From assembly GCA_021798915.1 (NCBI GenBank), contig JAJZBM010000002.1, forward strand, positions 216,690 through 280,689: 64,000 nt of DNA, written 5' to 3'. Source of the stretch: Pseudomonadota bacterium (GTDB lineage Bacteria > Pseudomonadota > Alphaproteobacteria > Acetobacterales > Acetobacteraceae). Positions 8,284-18,830 of the stretch are shown here, one piece after another. Made by a program: the position numbers and the translations under genes. Within the stretch, counting starts at the first letter, position 1. Each line of letters opens with the position of its first letter. Under the pieces are notes generated by a model. The model had not been told where the DNA came from. It made no database searches and saw only the letters and a program-made list of their open reading frames with translations.

Positions 8284-9489
8284 ATGAACAGCAGCGATCA
8301 TCCGTCCCCCCGCAAGAGCCGCGGCCCGCTGATTTTCGGTCTGATCGTGCTTGCCGTTGCGATTGGTCTCGGCGTCTCCGGTATCATGGACCGCAAGAAG
8401 GCCGAGGCCGAACTGGTCAAGCAGACCGATGCGGCGGCGATCCCGACGGTTGCGCTGATCAAGCCGGTGCCCAATCAGCACGCCGACGAGCTGGTGCTGC
8501 CGGGCGATGTCGAATCCTGGTACGAGGCGCCGATCTATGCCCGCGTCAATGGCTATGTGAAGATGTGGTACCGCGATATCGGCGCGCGGGTCAAAACCAA
8601 TGATCTCCTGGCCGAGATCGATACCCCCGATCTCGACCAGCAATACGCCGAGGCCAAGGCCGCCTATGCTCGCGCGGTCGCCGACCAGAAGCTCGCGGAC
8701 GTCACCGCCCAGCGCTGGAAGCGCCTCCTCGCCTCCGACTCGGTCTCGCACGAGGACACCGACGTCAAGGTCTATGACGACGAGGCCAAGCACGCGGTGG
8801 TTGCGGCGGCGCAGGCCAATGTCAGCCGGATCGAGGCGCTCGAAGCCTTCAAGCGCATCGTTGCCCCCTTCGATGGCGTGGTGACGGCGCGGCGCACCGA
8901 TATCGGCGCCCTGGTCAATGCCGGCGGCGGCACCGGGCCGGAGCTGTTCACCGTCGCCGACATCCACAAGATGCGCGTCTATGTCCGCATTCCGCAGATC
9001 TATGTCGCGCGGATCAAGAACGGGATGGAGGCCGATCTCTACATGCCGGAATACCCGAACCAGGTATTCCCGGCGAAGCTCAACACCACCGCGAACGCGG
9101 TGAGCCCGGATTCGCGCACCCTGCTGGTCGAACTCTGGGCGGATAATCCGGACGGCAAGCTCCAGCCCGGCACCTACGCCAATGTCCATTTCAAGTTGGC
9201 GCCCGATCCCTCGACGGTGCGTATCCCGGTGAGCGCGCTGATGTTCCAGGAGCATGGCTTGCAGGTCGCGGTGGTCGATGCGACCCGGCACGTGAAAATG
9301 CATGACGTGACCATCGGGCTCGACATGGGCGCCGATGTCGAGGTGATCTCCGGGCTCGCCGCCAATGACCGGGTGATCAATTCCCCGCCCGATTCGCTCT
9401 CGCCCGGCGATCTCGTCAATGTCGCCGGCGAAGGGGGGAAAGGGGCGCACGGCAAGGGAACGGAGCAGCTTTCCGAGGCTGGCAAGTGA
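8284..9489 (+). CDS. RND efflux periplasmic adaptor (HlyD/MFP family)
   Basis: MNSSDHPSPRKSRGPLIFGLIVL...ELVLPGDVESWYEAPIYARVNGYVKMWYRDIGARVK...LLAEIDTPDLDQQ. Confidence 0.9.
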   Translation: MNSSDHPSPRKSRGPLIFGLIVLAVAIGLGVSGIMDRKKAEAELVKQTDAAAIPTVALIKPVPNQHADELVLPGDVESWYEAPIYARVNGYVKMWYRDIGARVKTNDLLAEIDTPDLDQQYAEAKAAYARAVADQKLADVTAQRWKRLLASDSVSHEDTDVKVYDDEAKHAVVAAAQANVSRIEALEAFKRIVAPFDGVVTARRTDIGALVNAGGGTGPELFTVADIHKMRVYVRIPQIYVARIKNGMEADLYMPEYPNQVFPAKLNTTANAVSPDSRTLLVELWADNPDGKLQPGTYANVHFKLAPDPSTVRIPVSALMFQEHGLQVAVVDATRHVKMHDVTIGLDMGADVEVISGLAANDRVINSPPDSLSPGDLVNVAGEGGKGAHGKGTEQLSEAGK

Positions 9490-11132
9490 GGCGTCATCCG
9501 GCCCTCCTGGCGGCGGTCTCGCTCGCCGCGCTGCTCGCTGGCTGCACCGATTTCGCGCCGAAATACCACGCCCCGATCGTCGCCGTCCCGGCCTCGTTCA
9601 AGGAGACTGGGGAGTGGCAGAAGGCCGACCCGAAGGACACGGTGCCGCGCGGGCCGTGGTGGTCGATCTATCATGACGCGACGCTCAACAAGCTCGAGGA
9701 CCAGCTCAACGCCGCCAACCCCGACATCGCCGCCGCGGTCGCGCATTACGATTCCTCGCGCGCCTTCGTCTCCGAGATCAATTCCGTGCTGTTTCCCTCG
9801 GTCGGCACCAGTGGCGGGGTCTCGCAATTCGGCTTCAACGGCGCCAACAGCCGGCCACAAGGGGCCCAGCTTCGCGGCTTTGACCCGCCGCAGCAATACG
9901 CCATAGCGCCCGGGGTCGGCCGCAATTTCGGCATGTTCAATCAATACCAATACGACGCCGTCGGCGGCAGCATGAGTTACGAGGTCGATCTCTGGAACCA
10001 GCTGCACGACATGGTCAAGAACGCCGAATACCAGTCCCAGGCGGCCGCCGCGCTGCTCGCCAATGCTCAGCTCAGCCTGCAGGCGCAGCTCGCCAGCGAC
10101 TACGTGCTGCTGCGTGGCCTCGACGCCGAGATCGACGTCATTGCCCGCGCGGTGAAGGACTATCAGGACGGCGTCCAGATCACCGTCAACCGCTATCACG
10201 GGCAGATCGCCTCCGGCCTCGAAATCGCCGAGGCCAAGACCGTGCTCGAACAGGCGCAGGCCAAGGAATCCGACGTTCGCGCCTCGCGCGCCTTGGTCGA
10301 ACACGCCATTGCCTCCCTGGTCGGGCAGCCGGCCTCGCAATTCTCGCTCGCACCGGTGGTGGCGCCGATCGCGTTGCCCAGCATCCCGACCGGTCTCCCC
10401 TCCGACCTCCTGCAGCGGCGTCCCGATGTCGCGGCGGCGGAGCGGCAGGTGGCGGCGGCGAACGAGGAAATCGGCGTCACCAAGGCGGCGTTCTTCCCGG
10501 TCCTCAATCTCGGCCTGGTCGGCGGTGGCATCGCCGGCGGCCTGGATCAGACGGCGATCGCGAGCCCGCTCAGCTATTGGGCGGTAGGCCCACAATTCCT
10601 GATGCCGCTGTTCGAGGGTGGCTATCGCCGCGCTGCGGAAGCCCAGGCCTATGCGCGCCTCCGCGAGGCGGTGGCCAATTACCGCGCGACCGTGCTGAGC
10701 GCCTTCCAGGAGGTGGAGGACGATCTTTCGCTCCTCAACAATCTCGGCACCGAATTCCAGCAGGTCAGCGACGCGGTGAACGATGCGGCCCGCTCGCTGC
10801 AGCTTTCGACTTCGCTGTTCCAGGAAGGCGGCGTCAATTACCTCGATGTCGTGGTCAATGACATCCAGTGGTTGGACAGCCAGGTCTCGGCGATCGAGGT
10901 GCAGACGCGCCGGCTGCAATCCAATGTCGATCTGGTGCGCGCCCTCGGTGGCGGCTGGACGACGCGGGATCTGCCGGGCGCCGAACAGACGATCATGCTC
11001 AACCCGCTGAAGCCGGGCACGTCGAGCCCGAAGCAGGTCGGCCCCACCCAGGCGAGTTTCTACCAGCCGGCGCCCAATGCCACGCCCGCGGCCTCGCCGG
11101 TCGCGACCCCGCCCGCCGCGCAGACCCAATGA
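9486..11132 (+). CDS. NodT/TolC-type outer-membrane efflux lipoprotein
   Basis: LAGCTDFAPKYHAP lipobox; LLQRRPDVAAAERQVAAANEEIGVTKAAFFP; GTGA overlap with the adaptor gene. Confidence 0.9.
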   Translation: MRRHPALLAAVSLAALLAGCTDFAPKYHAPIVAVPASFKETGEWQKADPKDTVPRGPWWSIYHDATLNKLEDQLNAANPDIAAAVAHYDSSRAFVSEINSVLFPSVGTSGGVSQFGFNGANSRPQGAQLRGFDPPQQYAIAPGVGRNFGMFNQYQYDAVGGSMSYEVDLWNQLHDMVKNAEYQSQAAAALLANAQLSLQAQLASDYVLLRGLDAEIDVIARAVKDYQDGVQITVNRYHGQIASGLEIAEAKTVLEQAQAKESDVRASRALVEHAIASLVGQPASQFSLAPVVAPIALPSIPTGLPSDLLQRRPDVAAAERQVAAANEEIGVTKAAFFPVLNLGLVGGGIAGGLDQTAIASPLSYWAVGPQFLMPLFEGGYRRAAEAQAYARLREAVANYRATVLSAFQEVEDDLSLLNNLGTEFQQVSDAVNDAARSLQLSTSLFQEGGVNYLDVVVNDIQWLDSQVSAIEVQTRRLQSNVDLVRALGGGWTTRDLPGAEQTIMLNPLKPGTSSPKQVGPTQASFYQPAPNATPAASPVATPPAAQTQ

Positions 11133-11767
11133 GTGACGGCGAGGGCGCGATCCGGGCGCGCCTGGTCGAACTGGGCGCCAGCCTGTTTGCGCGTGGATTT
11201 TCGGTCGGCAGCGCCGGCAATATCAGCGTCCGTCTCGATGACGGCTATCTGATCACCCCGACCAATTCTTCCCTCGGCCGCCTCGATCCCGCGCGGCTCG
11301 CCCGCCTCGATGCCGATTTCCGCCACTTGGCCGGCGATAAGCCGTCCAAGGAAGTGTTCATGCACCGCGCCTTCTATCGCGCCCGGCCCGATGCGCAGGC
11401 GGTCGTGCATCTCCACTCCACCATGGCGACCGCCATCGCCTGCCTTGCCGACGCCGACCCGGAAAATCCGATTCCGCCGCTCACCCCCTATTTCGTGATG
11501 CGGATCGGGGCGCGCCTCCCGCTCATTCCTTATTTCCGCCCCGGCGACCCGGCGATGGAGCCGGCGATCCATGCGGCGGCGCTGACCGCGCGGGCCGTTC
11601 TGCTCGCCAATCATGGCCCGGTGGTCTCGGCTGCCAGCCTCAGCGATGCCGTCCATGCCGCCGAGGAGTTGGAGGAAGCGGCCAAACTCGCCCTCATCTT
11701 GCGCGGCACGAACACCCGCGCGCTCACGCCCGCGCAGATCGCCGATCTTCTGGGGACGTTTGGATAA
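11129..11767 (+). CDS. Class II aldolase/adducin family protein (3-oxo-tetronate 4-phosphate decarboxylase-like)
   Basis: GNISVRLDDGYLITPTNSSLGRLDP...SKEVFMHRAFY...VVHLHSTMATA...LLANHGPVV; ATGA overlap with preceding gene. Confidence 0.8.
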   Translation: MSDGEGAIRARLVELGASLFARGFSVGSAGNISVRLDDGYLITPTNSSLGRLDPARLARLDADFRHLAGDKPSKEVFMHRAFYRARPDAQAVVHLHSTMATAIACLADADPENPIPPLTPYFVMRIGARLPLIPYFRPGDPAMEPAIHAAALTARAVLLANHGPVVSAASLSDAVHAAEELEEAAKLALILRGTNTRALTPAQIADLLGTFG

Positions 11768-11813
11768 GGAAAGAGCGCCAGATTTTTTGGGAAAAGAGCC
11801 GGGCTTCCCGTCT

Positions 11814-12386
11814 CTATTCCCGTCCCAGCCGATAGAACTCGTCATTCGGGCGGAAGGCGAAGGCGTTGGCGAGGCGGTTGGAGAGGCCGAAGAAGGCGGC
11901 GATGGCGGCGATGTCCCAGCTTTCCGCCTCGCTAAACCCCGCCGCCTGGAGACGCGCGTAATCCGAATCGTCGATCTCGTGCGCCGCGAGCGCGACCTTC
12001 ATCGCGAAATCGAGCATCGCCCGCTCGCGCGGGGTGAGATCGGCCTTGCGGTAATTGGTTGCGACCTGGTCGGCGATGAGCGGGTTTTTCGTCCGCACGC
12101 GCAGAATCGCGCCATGGGCGATGACGCAATACTGGCATTGATTGGCGGCCGAGGTCGCGACCACGATCATTTCGCGCTCGGCCTTCGAAAGCCCGCCTTC
12201 TTTCGCCATCAAGGCGTCATGATAGGCGAAGAAGGCGCGGAATTCCTCGGGCCGATGCGCCAGCGCCAGGAAAACATTGGGGACGAAGCCGGATTTTTCC
12301 GCGACCATTTCGATGCGGGCGCGGATATCGGCCGGAAGGCTGGCGAGGGCGGGCACCGGAAAACGGCTGATCGGCGGCTTGGACAT
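11814..12386 (-). CDS. AhpD/carboxymuconolactone decarboxylase-like peroxidase-related protein
   Basis: AEREMIVVATSAANQCQYCVIAHGAILR CxxC-H motif. Confidence 0.85.
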   Translation of the reverse strand: MSKPPISRFPVPALASLPADIRARIEMVAEKSGFVPNVFLALAHRPEEFRAFFAYHDALMAKEGGLSKAEREMIVVATSAANQCQYCVIAHGAILRVRTKNPLIADQVATNYRKADLTPRERAMLDFAMKVALAAHEIDDSDYARLQAAGFSEAESWDIAAIAAFFGLSNRLANAFAFRPNDEFYRLGRE

Positions 12387-12412
12387 GACGTTTCTCCTCT
12401 GTCGCGCCCAGT

Positions 12413-13102
12413 TTATTCCGCGGACGCTGCCCGCGCGAGGGCGATGAGCGCGGTGTGTGCTGCCTCGACGCTGGTGACCGGGGCGGGAAAGGCGTGGCGA
12501 TGGACGGTCTCGCCGCGAGCGAGATCGCAGCCATCGGGGTCGAGCGCGACGATGCTTGCGCCCTCATCCCCGCCGGCACGCAGCACGGCCTCGGCCTCGG
12601 CGATCAGCGCTGGCGCGGCGGCGTCGAGCGCGGCGACGGCCGCCGGGTCGGGGCGGAGTTTGGACGCCGCGACCCGCCGCGCGAGACCGAATCCGCCGAC
12701 GTAATGCGCTTCCTCCGCAACCAGCCGCCAAAGCGCGAAGTCCCCGAACCCGGCATAGAGCGCGGCATAGGGGTGGCGCGCGAGATAGCGGGCGCGGAGG
12801 GCTTCATCGGCGATCGGCGCGGCGCGTCCGATCAGCGTCAGGCGTGGCGTCGTTTGTGGGTTGGGCCCATTCGCCGCGCCAGTGAGCAGGAGGGCGCAGC
12901 GCGGCTCGGCGCGGAGGTGGCGCGTGTGTTCGGCAAGGCCGGAGAGCAGCAGGAGCGCCGTGAAATCGGCGGCGAAGGCCGGCGTCACCAGCGAGACAAA
13001 GGGCTGCCCGGTGGCGCTCACGCTGGCGAGGCTCGCGACCTGCGCCGCGCGTGCGAGAGAGCGGAGTGCAAAGCCGGTCGCGGCCGGTGGTTCGGTGCTC
13101 AT
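12413..13102 (-). CDS. Pyridoxamine 5'-phosphate oxidase-related (HugZ-like) protein
   Basis: [54 protein letters not shown]...RLTLIGRA...[11 protein letters not shown]. Confidence 0.8.
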   Translation of the reverse strand: MSTEPPAATGFALRSLARAAQVASLASVSATGQPFVSLVTPAFAADFTALLLLSGLAEHTRHLRAEPRCALLLTGAANGPNPQTTPRLTLIGRAAPIADEALRARYLARHPYAALYAGFGDFALWRLVAEEAHYVGGFGLARRVAASKLRPDPAAVAALDAAAPALIAEAEAVLRAGGDEGASIVALDPDGCDLARGETVHRHAFPAPVTSVEAAHTALIALARAASAE

Positions 13103-13169
13103 GCTTCGATTACCCTATCTTCCGCGCGGCGTGGTATGTCGATGGCCTGCCGGCATCTCGGAGGTGGTC

Positions 13170-13871
13170 ATGAAGCACACCATTGCCCTGGTCGATGATG
13201 ATCGCAATATCCTGACCAGCGTCGCGATGACCCTGGAGCAGGAGGGGTTTCAGGTGCGCACCTATACGGACGGCGAAAGCGCGCTCCAGGCGCTGCTCGC
13301 CCGCCCGGTCGATCTCGCGGTGCTCGATGTCAAGATGCCGCGCATGGACGGGATGGAATTGCTTCAGCGCCTCCGCGCCCGCTCCGCCATGCCGGTGATT
13401 TTTCTCACCAGCAAGGACGAGGAGGTGGACGAGCTGATGGGGCTTCGTCTCGGCGCCGATGATTATATCACCAAGCCGTTCAGCCAGCGCCTGCTGATCG
13501 AACGCATCCGCGCGCTGCTCCGCCGCAACGAGGCCGGCCGCGCCGAGGGCTCCGGCCAGCCCGCCGCCGGGATCATCCAGCGCGGCGATCTCGTCCTCGA
13601 CGAGACGAGGCACCGCTGTGCCTGGCGCGGTGCCGATATCGACCTCACCGTCACCGAATTCCTGCTCTTGAAGACGCTCGCGGCGCGGCCGGGGGTGGTG
13701 AAGGCGCGCGACCAGCTCATCGATGCCGCTTATGGCGAGAACATCTATGTCGATGATCGCACCATCGACAGCCACGTCAAACGCATTCGCAAGAAATTCC
13801 GTGCCGTCGATGAGGATTTCAACCAGATCGAGACGCTCTATGGCATCGGCTACCGCTATAAGGAGCAGTAA
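13170..13871 (+). CDS. chvI: ChvI-type response regulator
   Basis: [27 protein letters not shown]...[22 protein letters not shown]...[18 protein letters not shown]...[13 protein letters not shown]. Confidence 0.85.
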   Translation: MKHTIALVDDDRNILTSVAMTLEQEGFQVRTYTDGESALQALLARPVDLAVLDVKMPRMDGMELLQRLRARSAMPVIFLTSKDEEVDELMGLRLGADDYITKPFSQRLLIERIRALLRRNEAGRAEGSGQPAAGIIQRGDLVLDETRHRCAWRGADIDLTVTEFLLLKTLAARPGVVKARDQLIDAAYGENIYVDDRTIDSHVKRIRKKFRAVDEDFNQIETLYGIGYRYKEQ

Positions 13872-15540
13872 CGCCGCCGCCAAGGCGGGGAAACCCCAGG
13901 AAGAAGCGGCGCTCACCCCGCGCTTCGTCTCGCCGCTTTTGCGCCGCATCCTTCTGGTCAATGCGCTGCCGCTGGCGTTGCTGGTGGTCGCCCTTCTCTA
14001 TCTCGACCAGTATCAGAACGGACTTCTGGAGGCGGAGGTGCTGACGCTCCGCGAACAGGCGCGCATCTATGCCGGCGCGCTCGGCCAGGCAGCGGTGGCG
14101 GTCGATGCCTCGGGCACGGCGCGGCTGGTGCCGGCGCTCGCCCGCCCGCTGCTCCGCCGCCTGACCGAGCCGACGCCGAGCGCCGAGGCCCGGCTCTACG
14201 GCCCTGACGGCACGGTGATCGCCGATAGCCGCCAGCGCGAGGCCGGCAGCGGCGCCTTCGAGATGGACCCGATTCCGCCGGCGGTGCCGCGCAGCCATGT
14301 CGCGAGCGTGATCGAGGAGATCTATGACTGGGTGCTTGCCCATCTGCCCCACAACCCGGCGGCGCCGACGCTGGAGGCCGGGCCGCTCGCCGGCGGGATC
14401 GACTGGCAGCCCGATGTGCGTGAGGAACTGCGCACCGAGGGCGCGGCGCGCTCACGCGAGACGCCGCCCTATATCCGCCGCACCACTGATGACCGGCTTC
14501 TGGTTACCGTTGCCGAGCCGGTGCAGCAGAACGCCCAGACGGTCGGCATCATCCTGCTCACCCGCGAGGCCCGCGAGGTCGATGACAGCCTCTATAACGT
14601 GCGGATGTCGATTCTTGCCCTGTTCTGCCTCGCGCTCGGGTTGACGGTGATCATGTCCTGGTATCTGGCGCGCACCATCGCCCGGCCGATCCTGCGGCTT
14701 GCCGCCGCTGCCGGCGAGATGCGCGAAGGCCAGGGGCGGAGCGGGGCGGTGCCGCGCCGGCTGCTCGCCCGCCGCGACGAGATCGGCACCCTCGCCCACG
14801 CCCTGGCCGAAAGTGCGAGCGCGCTCTGGGCGCGGATGGACGCGATCGAGCGTTTCGCGGCCGATGTCGCGCACGAGATCAAGAACCCGCTTTCTTCCAT
14901 CCAAAGCGCGATCGAGACGCTGCGGCGGATCGAGGATCCGGGCCAGCAGCGGCGCCTGCTCGCCATCATCGCCGAGGATGTGCGGCGATTGGACCGGCTG
15001 ATCAGCGACATCTCGGATGCGAGCCGCGTCGACGCCGAATTGTCACGCACGGCGACGGAGTTGGTCGATGTCGCGCCGATCCTTGCGACGCTCGCCGATA
15101 TCCACGCCGCGACCTTGGCCGCGGGTGAGCCGAAGCTGGTGCTCGATGCTCCCGAAACCGGGCTTACCATCCGCGGCGTTGCCGACCGGCTGGTGCAGGT
15201 GTTGCGCAATCTGACCGCCAATGCCCGCTCGTTCAGCCCGCCCGGCGGGCAAATCATGCTCTCCGCGCGCGAGGTCAGAGGCGAAACCGGGGCTGAGGTG
15301 GAAATCACCGTCGAGGATGAGGGGCCGGGCATTCCGGAGGCCAAGCGCGAACATATTTTCGACCGCTTCTATTCCGAACGCCCGGAAGGCGAGCGCTTCG
15401 GCCAGCATTCCGGGCTCGGGCTTTCGATCAGCCGCCAGATCATCGAGGCGCTGCGCGGCAGGATCAGCGCCGAGAACCGCCGCGACGAGGCGGGAAAAGT
15501 GATCGGCGCCCGCTTCGTCATCCGCCTGCCGAAGGCATAA
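13840..15540 (+). CDS. chvG: ChvG-type sensor histidine kinase
   Basis: Two TM segments, [30 protein letters not shown]-terminal HATPase ([28 protein letters not shown]); directly downstream of chvI. Start uncertain. Confidence 0.82.
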   Translation: MASATAIRSSNAAAKAGKPQEEAALTPRFVSPLLRRILLVNALPLALLVVALLYLDQYQNGLLEAEVLTLREQARIYAGALGQAAVAVDASGTARLVPALARPLLRRLTEPTPSAEARLYGPDGTVIADSRQREAGSGAFEMDPIPPAVPRSHVASVIEEIYDWVLAHLPHNPAAPTLEAGPLAGGIDWQPDVREELRTEGAARSRETPPYIRRTTDDRLLVTVAEPVQQNAQTVGIILLTREAREVDDSLYNVRMSILALFCLALGLTVIMSWYLARTIARPILRLAAAAGEMREGQGRSGAVPRRLLARRDEIGTLAHALAESASALWARMDAIERFAADVAHEIKNPLSSIQSAIETLRRIEDPGQQRRLLAIIAEDVRRLDRLISDISDASRVDAELSRTATELVDVAPILATLADIHAATLAAGEPKLVLDAPETGLTIRGVADRLVQVLRNLTANARSFSPPGGQIMLSAREVRGETGAEVEITVEDEGPGIPEAKREHIFDRFYSERPEGERFGQHSGLGLSISRQIIEALRGRISAENRRDEAGKVIGARFVIRLPKA

Positions 15541-15559
15541 GGCGGGGGCGTGAGGCGGG

Positions 15560-16576
15560 TTACGGGGCGGCGGCCCTGCGGCGACGGAAGAGTTTCAGGC
15601 CAGCGAGACCGGCGAAGATCAGCGCGGCGGAGGAGGGTTCGGGAACCTGAGCGCCATTGGTGGTGTAAAACACCAGATCGGGCGTCGTGGTGCTGGTCGG
15701 CGCGAAACTGACGTTTTCGAAGGCGCCGCCCCAGGTCTGGGCGTTGAAGATCTCGAACGGGTAATAGCCGGCCTCCGTAAAGGTCACGGTGTCGGTCGCG
15801 GCGGCGTAGGTGTTGCCATTCAGGAGGGTCGCGACGCCGTTCGAGGGCGTGATGCTGGCCGCGTTCTGGAAGCCGACGACGCTGCCACTGCCGATCAGGC
15901 CGGTGCCGCCGAGGAGGAGTTCGGTGCCGTCATCGTTTAGATCGTTGGAGGCGACGGCGAAAGTGTAGGAACTTCCCGCCTGCGCGACATAGACATAACC
16001 GCTCTGGTCGAAAATCAGATTGTTCCAGGGGGTCGTCGACGCGGAAGCGGGGAGCGTGACGCCGTTGACGAGGTTGGTGGCGAGGGGAGCGCCGGCGCCG
16101 TCGAGCACGTTTTGGACGGAATTGCCGCCACCGCCGATGGCAATGAGGCCATAGGTATTGATCGCAGTATCGGTGAACGAGAAATAGGGCGTCGCGGTGT
16201 AGGTGAGCGCGCCCGTGCCGGTGCCGGGCAAGCCGTTCGGCAGCGTGGTGATCGTCCCGGTCTGGGCCAGCGTCTCGAGATTGGCCATGCCTTGCAGATT
16301 GGGATAGCCGGCGGTGTTGGGACCGCCCTCGAGATTGCCGGGACCGCCGGCGTTGAGGCCGGGGGAGAGGGTCCAGAGCGAGGCCGTCAGCCCCGGCACC
16401 AGATTGGTGGGCGGGGTGATCGGCGTGGAATCGATATAACTCGTCGGCACGCTGGCCGGCGGCGTTACCACGTAATCCGCTTTGGCATGGCCCGCCGACG
16501 CCGCCATGAACGCCAGGGCCGATATCGCCACGAGCCGGACGGTTTTGCCGCGGGGGCGGCCGAAACATGCCGTCAT
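15560..16576 (-). CDS. PEP-CTERM sorting-domain secreted protein
   Basis: Signal peptide and C-terminal VPEPSSAALIFAGLAGLKLFRRRR; GGAGGGG ribosome-binding site just upstream of ATG 16576. Confidence 0.85.
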   Translation of the reverse strand: MTACFGRPRGKTVRLVAISALAFMAASAGHAKADYVVTPPASVPTSYIDSTPITPPTNLVPGLTASLWTLSPGLNAGGPGNLEGGPNTAGYPNLQGMANLETLAQTGTITTLPNGLPGTGTGALTYTATPYFSFTDTAINTYGLIAIGGGGNSVQNVLDGAGAPLATNLVNGVTLPASASTTPWNNLIFDQSGYVYVAQAGSSYTFAVASNDLNDDGTELLLGGTGLIGSGSVVGFQNAASITPSNGVATLLNGNTYAAATDTVTFTEAGYYPFEIFNAQTWGGAFENVSFAPTSTTTPDLVFYTTNGAQVPEPSSAALIFAGLAGLKLFRRRRAAAP

Positions 16577-16628
16577 ATTCCCCTCCACCGTTGAGATAGC
16601 TTAATAATGGCGGATCGTTACTGAATTT

Positions 16629-16642
16629 TTGACAATTGTCAA
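16629..16642. promoter_or_regulatory. Perfect 14-bp palindrome TTGACAATTGTCAA
   Basis: Read directly; in the intergenic region between divergent PEP-CTERM and icd genes. Confidence 0.5.
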
Positions 16643-16830
16643 GAAAAAGTTAACTCGCGCGTAGTCGGCATCGCCGCGCGATAAAGCGGCCCGATGCCCT
16701 GATCTGCGTTTTTTGAGGGCCGCCGCCCTTGTCCGCGGCGGCGCCCGGTGCGAATGTCCGCCCGGCGCAATTCCGCCGCGCCGCAGCATGGCGTATTTCT
16801 CGGGCGCGATTCCAGGTCGATGAGGAAAAA

Positions 16831-18045
16831 ATGGCAAAAATCAAGGTAAAAACCCCGGTCGTCGAACTCGACGGGGATGAAATGACGCGCATCATCTGGG
16901 GATTCATCAAGGAAAAACTGATTCTCCCCTACCTCGATATCGACCTCAAATACTACGATCTCGGCATCGAATACCGCGACCAGACCGATGACCAGGTGAC
17001 GATCGACGCCGCCAACGCGATCAAGAAATATGGCGTCGGCGTCAAATGCGCGACCATCACCCCCGATGAGGCGCGCGTCGCCGAATTCGGTCTCAAAAAA
17101 ATGTGGCGGAGCCCGAATGGCACCGTTCGCAACATTCTCGACGGGACGATTTTCCGCGAGCCGATCATTTGCCGCAACGTCCCCCGCCTGGTGCCGCACT
17201 GGACGCAGCCGATCGTCATCGGCCGCCATGCTTTCGGCGACATCTACCGCGCGACGGAGGCGAAAATCCCCGGCCCCGGCCGCGTCACGCTGAGCTATCT
17301 GCCGGCTGATGGCGGCCCGCCGCAGATGCTGGAAGTGCATGATTTCAAGGGCGCCGGGGTGACCCTCGGCATGTTCAACACCCGCACCTCGATCGAGGGC
17401 TTCGCCCGCGCCTCGTTCAATTATGGTCTCGCGCGCAAATACCCAGTCTATCTCTCGACCAAAAACACTATTCTGAAAATTTACGACGGCATGTTCAAGG
17501 ACGTGTTCCAGGAGATTTTCGACGCCGAGTTCAAGGACGCCTTCGCCAAGCTCGGCCTGACCTATGAGCATCGGCTGATCGACGACATGGTGGCCTCGGC
17601 GCTGAAATGGTCGGGCGGCTATGTCTGGGCGTGCAAGAACTATGACGGTGACGTGGAAAGCGACATCGTGGCACAAGGTTTCGGCAGCCTCGGCCTGATG
17701 ACCAGCGTCCTGATGAGCCCGGATGGCAAGACGGTGGAGAGCGAGGCGGCACACGGCACCGTGACCCGCCATTACCGCGAGCACCAAAAGGGGCGCGAGA
17801 CCTCGACCAACCCGATCGCCTCGATCTTCGCCTGGACCCGCGGCCTCGCCTATCGCGGCCAGTTCGATGGCACGCCCGAGGTCACCAAATTCGCCGAAAC
17901 CCTGGAGAAAGTCTGCGTCGATACCGTCGAGAGCGGCTTCATGACCAAGGATCTGGCGGGGCTGATCGGCAAGGATCAGCGCTGGCTCAACACCCAGGAT
18001 TTTCTTGCCAAGATCGACGACAACCTGCGCGCCGCGATGGGGTGA
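16831..18045 (+). CDS. icd: NADP-dependent isocitrate dehydrogenase
   Basis: [50 protein letters not shown]...[35 protein letters not shown]. Confidence 0.97.
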   Translation: MAKIKVKTPVVELDGDEMTRIIWGFIKEKLILPYLDIDLKYYDLGIEYRDQTDDQVTIDAANAIKKYGVGVKCATITPDEARVAEFGLKKMWRSPNGTVRNILDGTIFREPIICRNVPRLVPHWTQPIVIGRHAFGDIYRATEAKIPGPGRVTLSYLPADGGPPQMLEVHDFKGAGVTLGMFNTRTSIEGFARASFNYGLARKYPVYLSTKNTILKIYDGMFKDVFQEIFDAEFKDAFAKLGLTYEHRLIDDMVASALKWSGGYVWACKNYDGDVESDIVAQGFGSLGLMTSVLMSPDGKTVESEAAHGTVTRHYREHQKGRETSTNPIASIFAWTRGLAYRGQFDGTPEVTKFAETLEKVCVDTVESGFMTKDLAGLIGKDQRWLNTQDFLAKIDDNLRAAMG

Positions 18046-18069
18046 GCGCCGGGGATCAGCCGCCGGGGG

Positions 18070-18687
18070 TCATTCGGTGAACCCGCGGCGGAAGCGGAGC
18101 AGCGGCGTGGTGGTTCGCGCCGTGCGCTCTTGCGGCGAGAGCGCGAGCCAAGATTTGAGGGTGTCGAGCACGAAGCGGGTCGCGAGCGCGAGATCGAGCG
18201 CCAGCGCCTCTTCGATCGGGTAAAACCGCAACCCCTCCAATTCGCCCGAGCCAGCGAGGGTGCCGCGCGTGCGGGCGGCGTCGATGACGAAGAAGCGCGC
18301 ATTGAAGCGGATCGGGAGGCCGGGCGGTGTCACCGCGCGGCAGAGATAATCGAGCCCGTCGAGCGCAGGCGGCGTGCCGAGCGAAAGCCCGGTTTCCTCC
18401 TCCAATTCACGCGCGACGGCGATGGTGAGCCCGTGCGCGAGGGCCGGAGAGGCGTTTTTTTCGACGAGTGCTCGCACACGGGGCGCAAGCGGCGTCGCCG
18501 CTGGCGCGCGGAGATCGGCGCGATCGACCCTGCCGCCCGGAAACACCAGCCGGTTGGGCATGAAGCGGTGGCCGGCGCCACGCATCCCCATCAATACCTC
18601 TGCTCCCCCGCGCAGGACGACGAGGCTCGCCGCTGGCTTGGGTGGAACGGTTTTGGGGCGCGGCGCGGCGTCGGAGCGGTCGGGCAT
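18070..18687 (-). CDS. NUDIX hydrolase
   Basis: RGAGHRFMPNRLVFPGGRVD...AVARELEEETGLSLG. Confidence 0.85.
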   Translation of the reverse strand: MPDRSDAAPRPKTVPPKPAASLVVLRGGAEVLMGMRGAGHRFMPNRLVFPGGRVDRADLRAPAATPLAPRVRALVEKNASPALAHGLTIAVARELEEETGLSLGTPPALDGLDYLCRAVTPPGLPIRFNARFFVIDAARTRGTLAGSGELEGLRFYPIEEALALDLALATRFVLDTLKSWLALSPQERTARTTTPLLRFRRGFTE

Positions 18688-18712
18688 GAGGATCTCCATT
18701 TAACGGAAAGCA

Positions 18713-18830
18713 CTTCTTTTTCTGAAGAAAAAGAAGCAAAAAGACTTTTATCCTGTTCCCTTGGTACGGCAGCGCCGTAAACACTGCTCAACGAATAAAA
18801 GTTTTTTGGTTCTTTTTTTCAAAAAAGAAC
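18713..18830. repeat. Composite dispersed element (copy A): two facing hairpin modules around a GC-rich spacer
   Basis: 18713-18751 CTTCTTTTTCTGAAGAAAAAGAAG-CAAAAAGACTTTTAT and 18795-18830 ATAAAAGTTTTTTG-GTTCTTTTTTTCAAAAAAGAAC are inverted copies of the same module. Confidence 0.85.
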
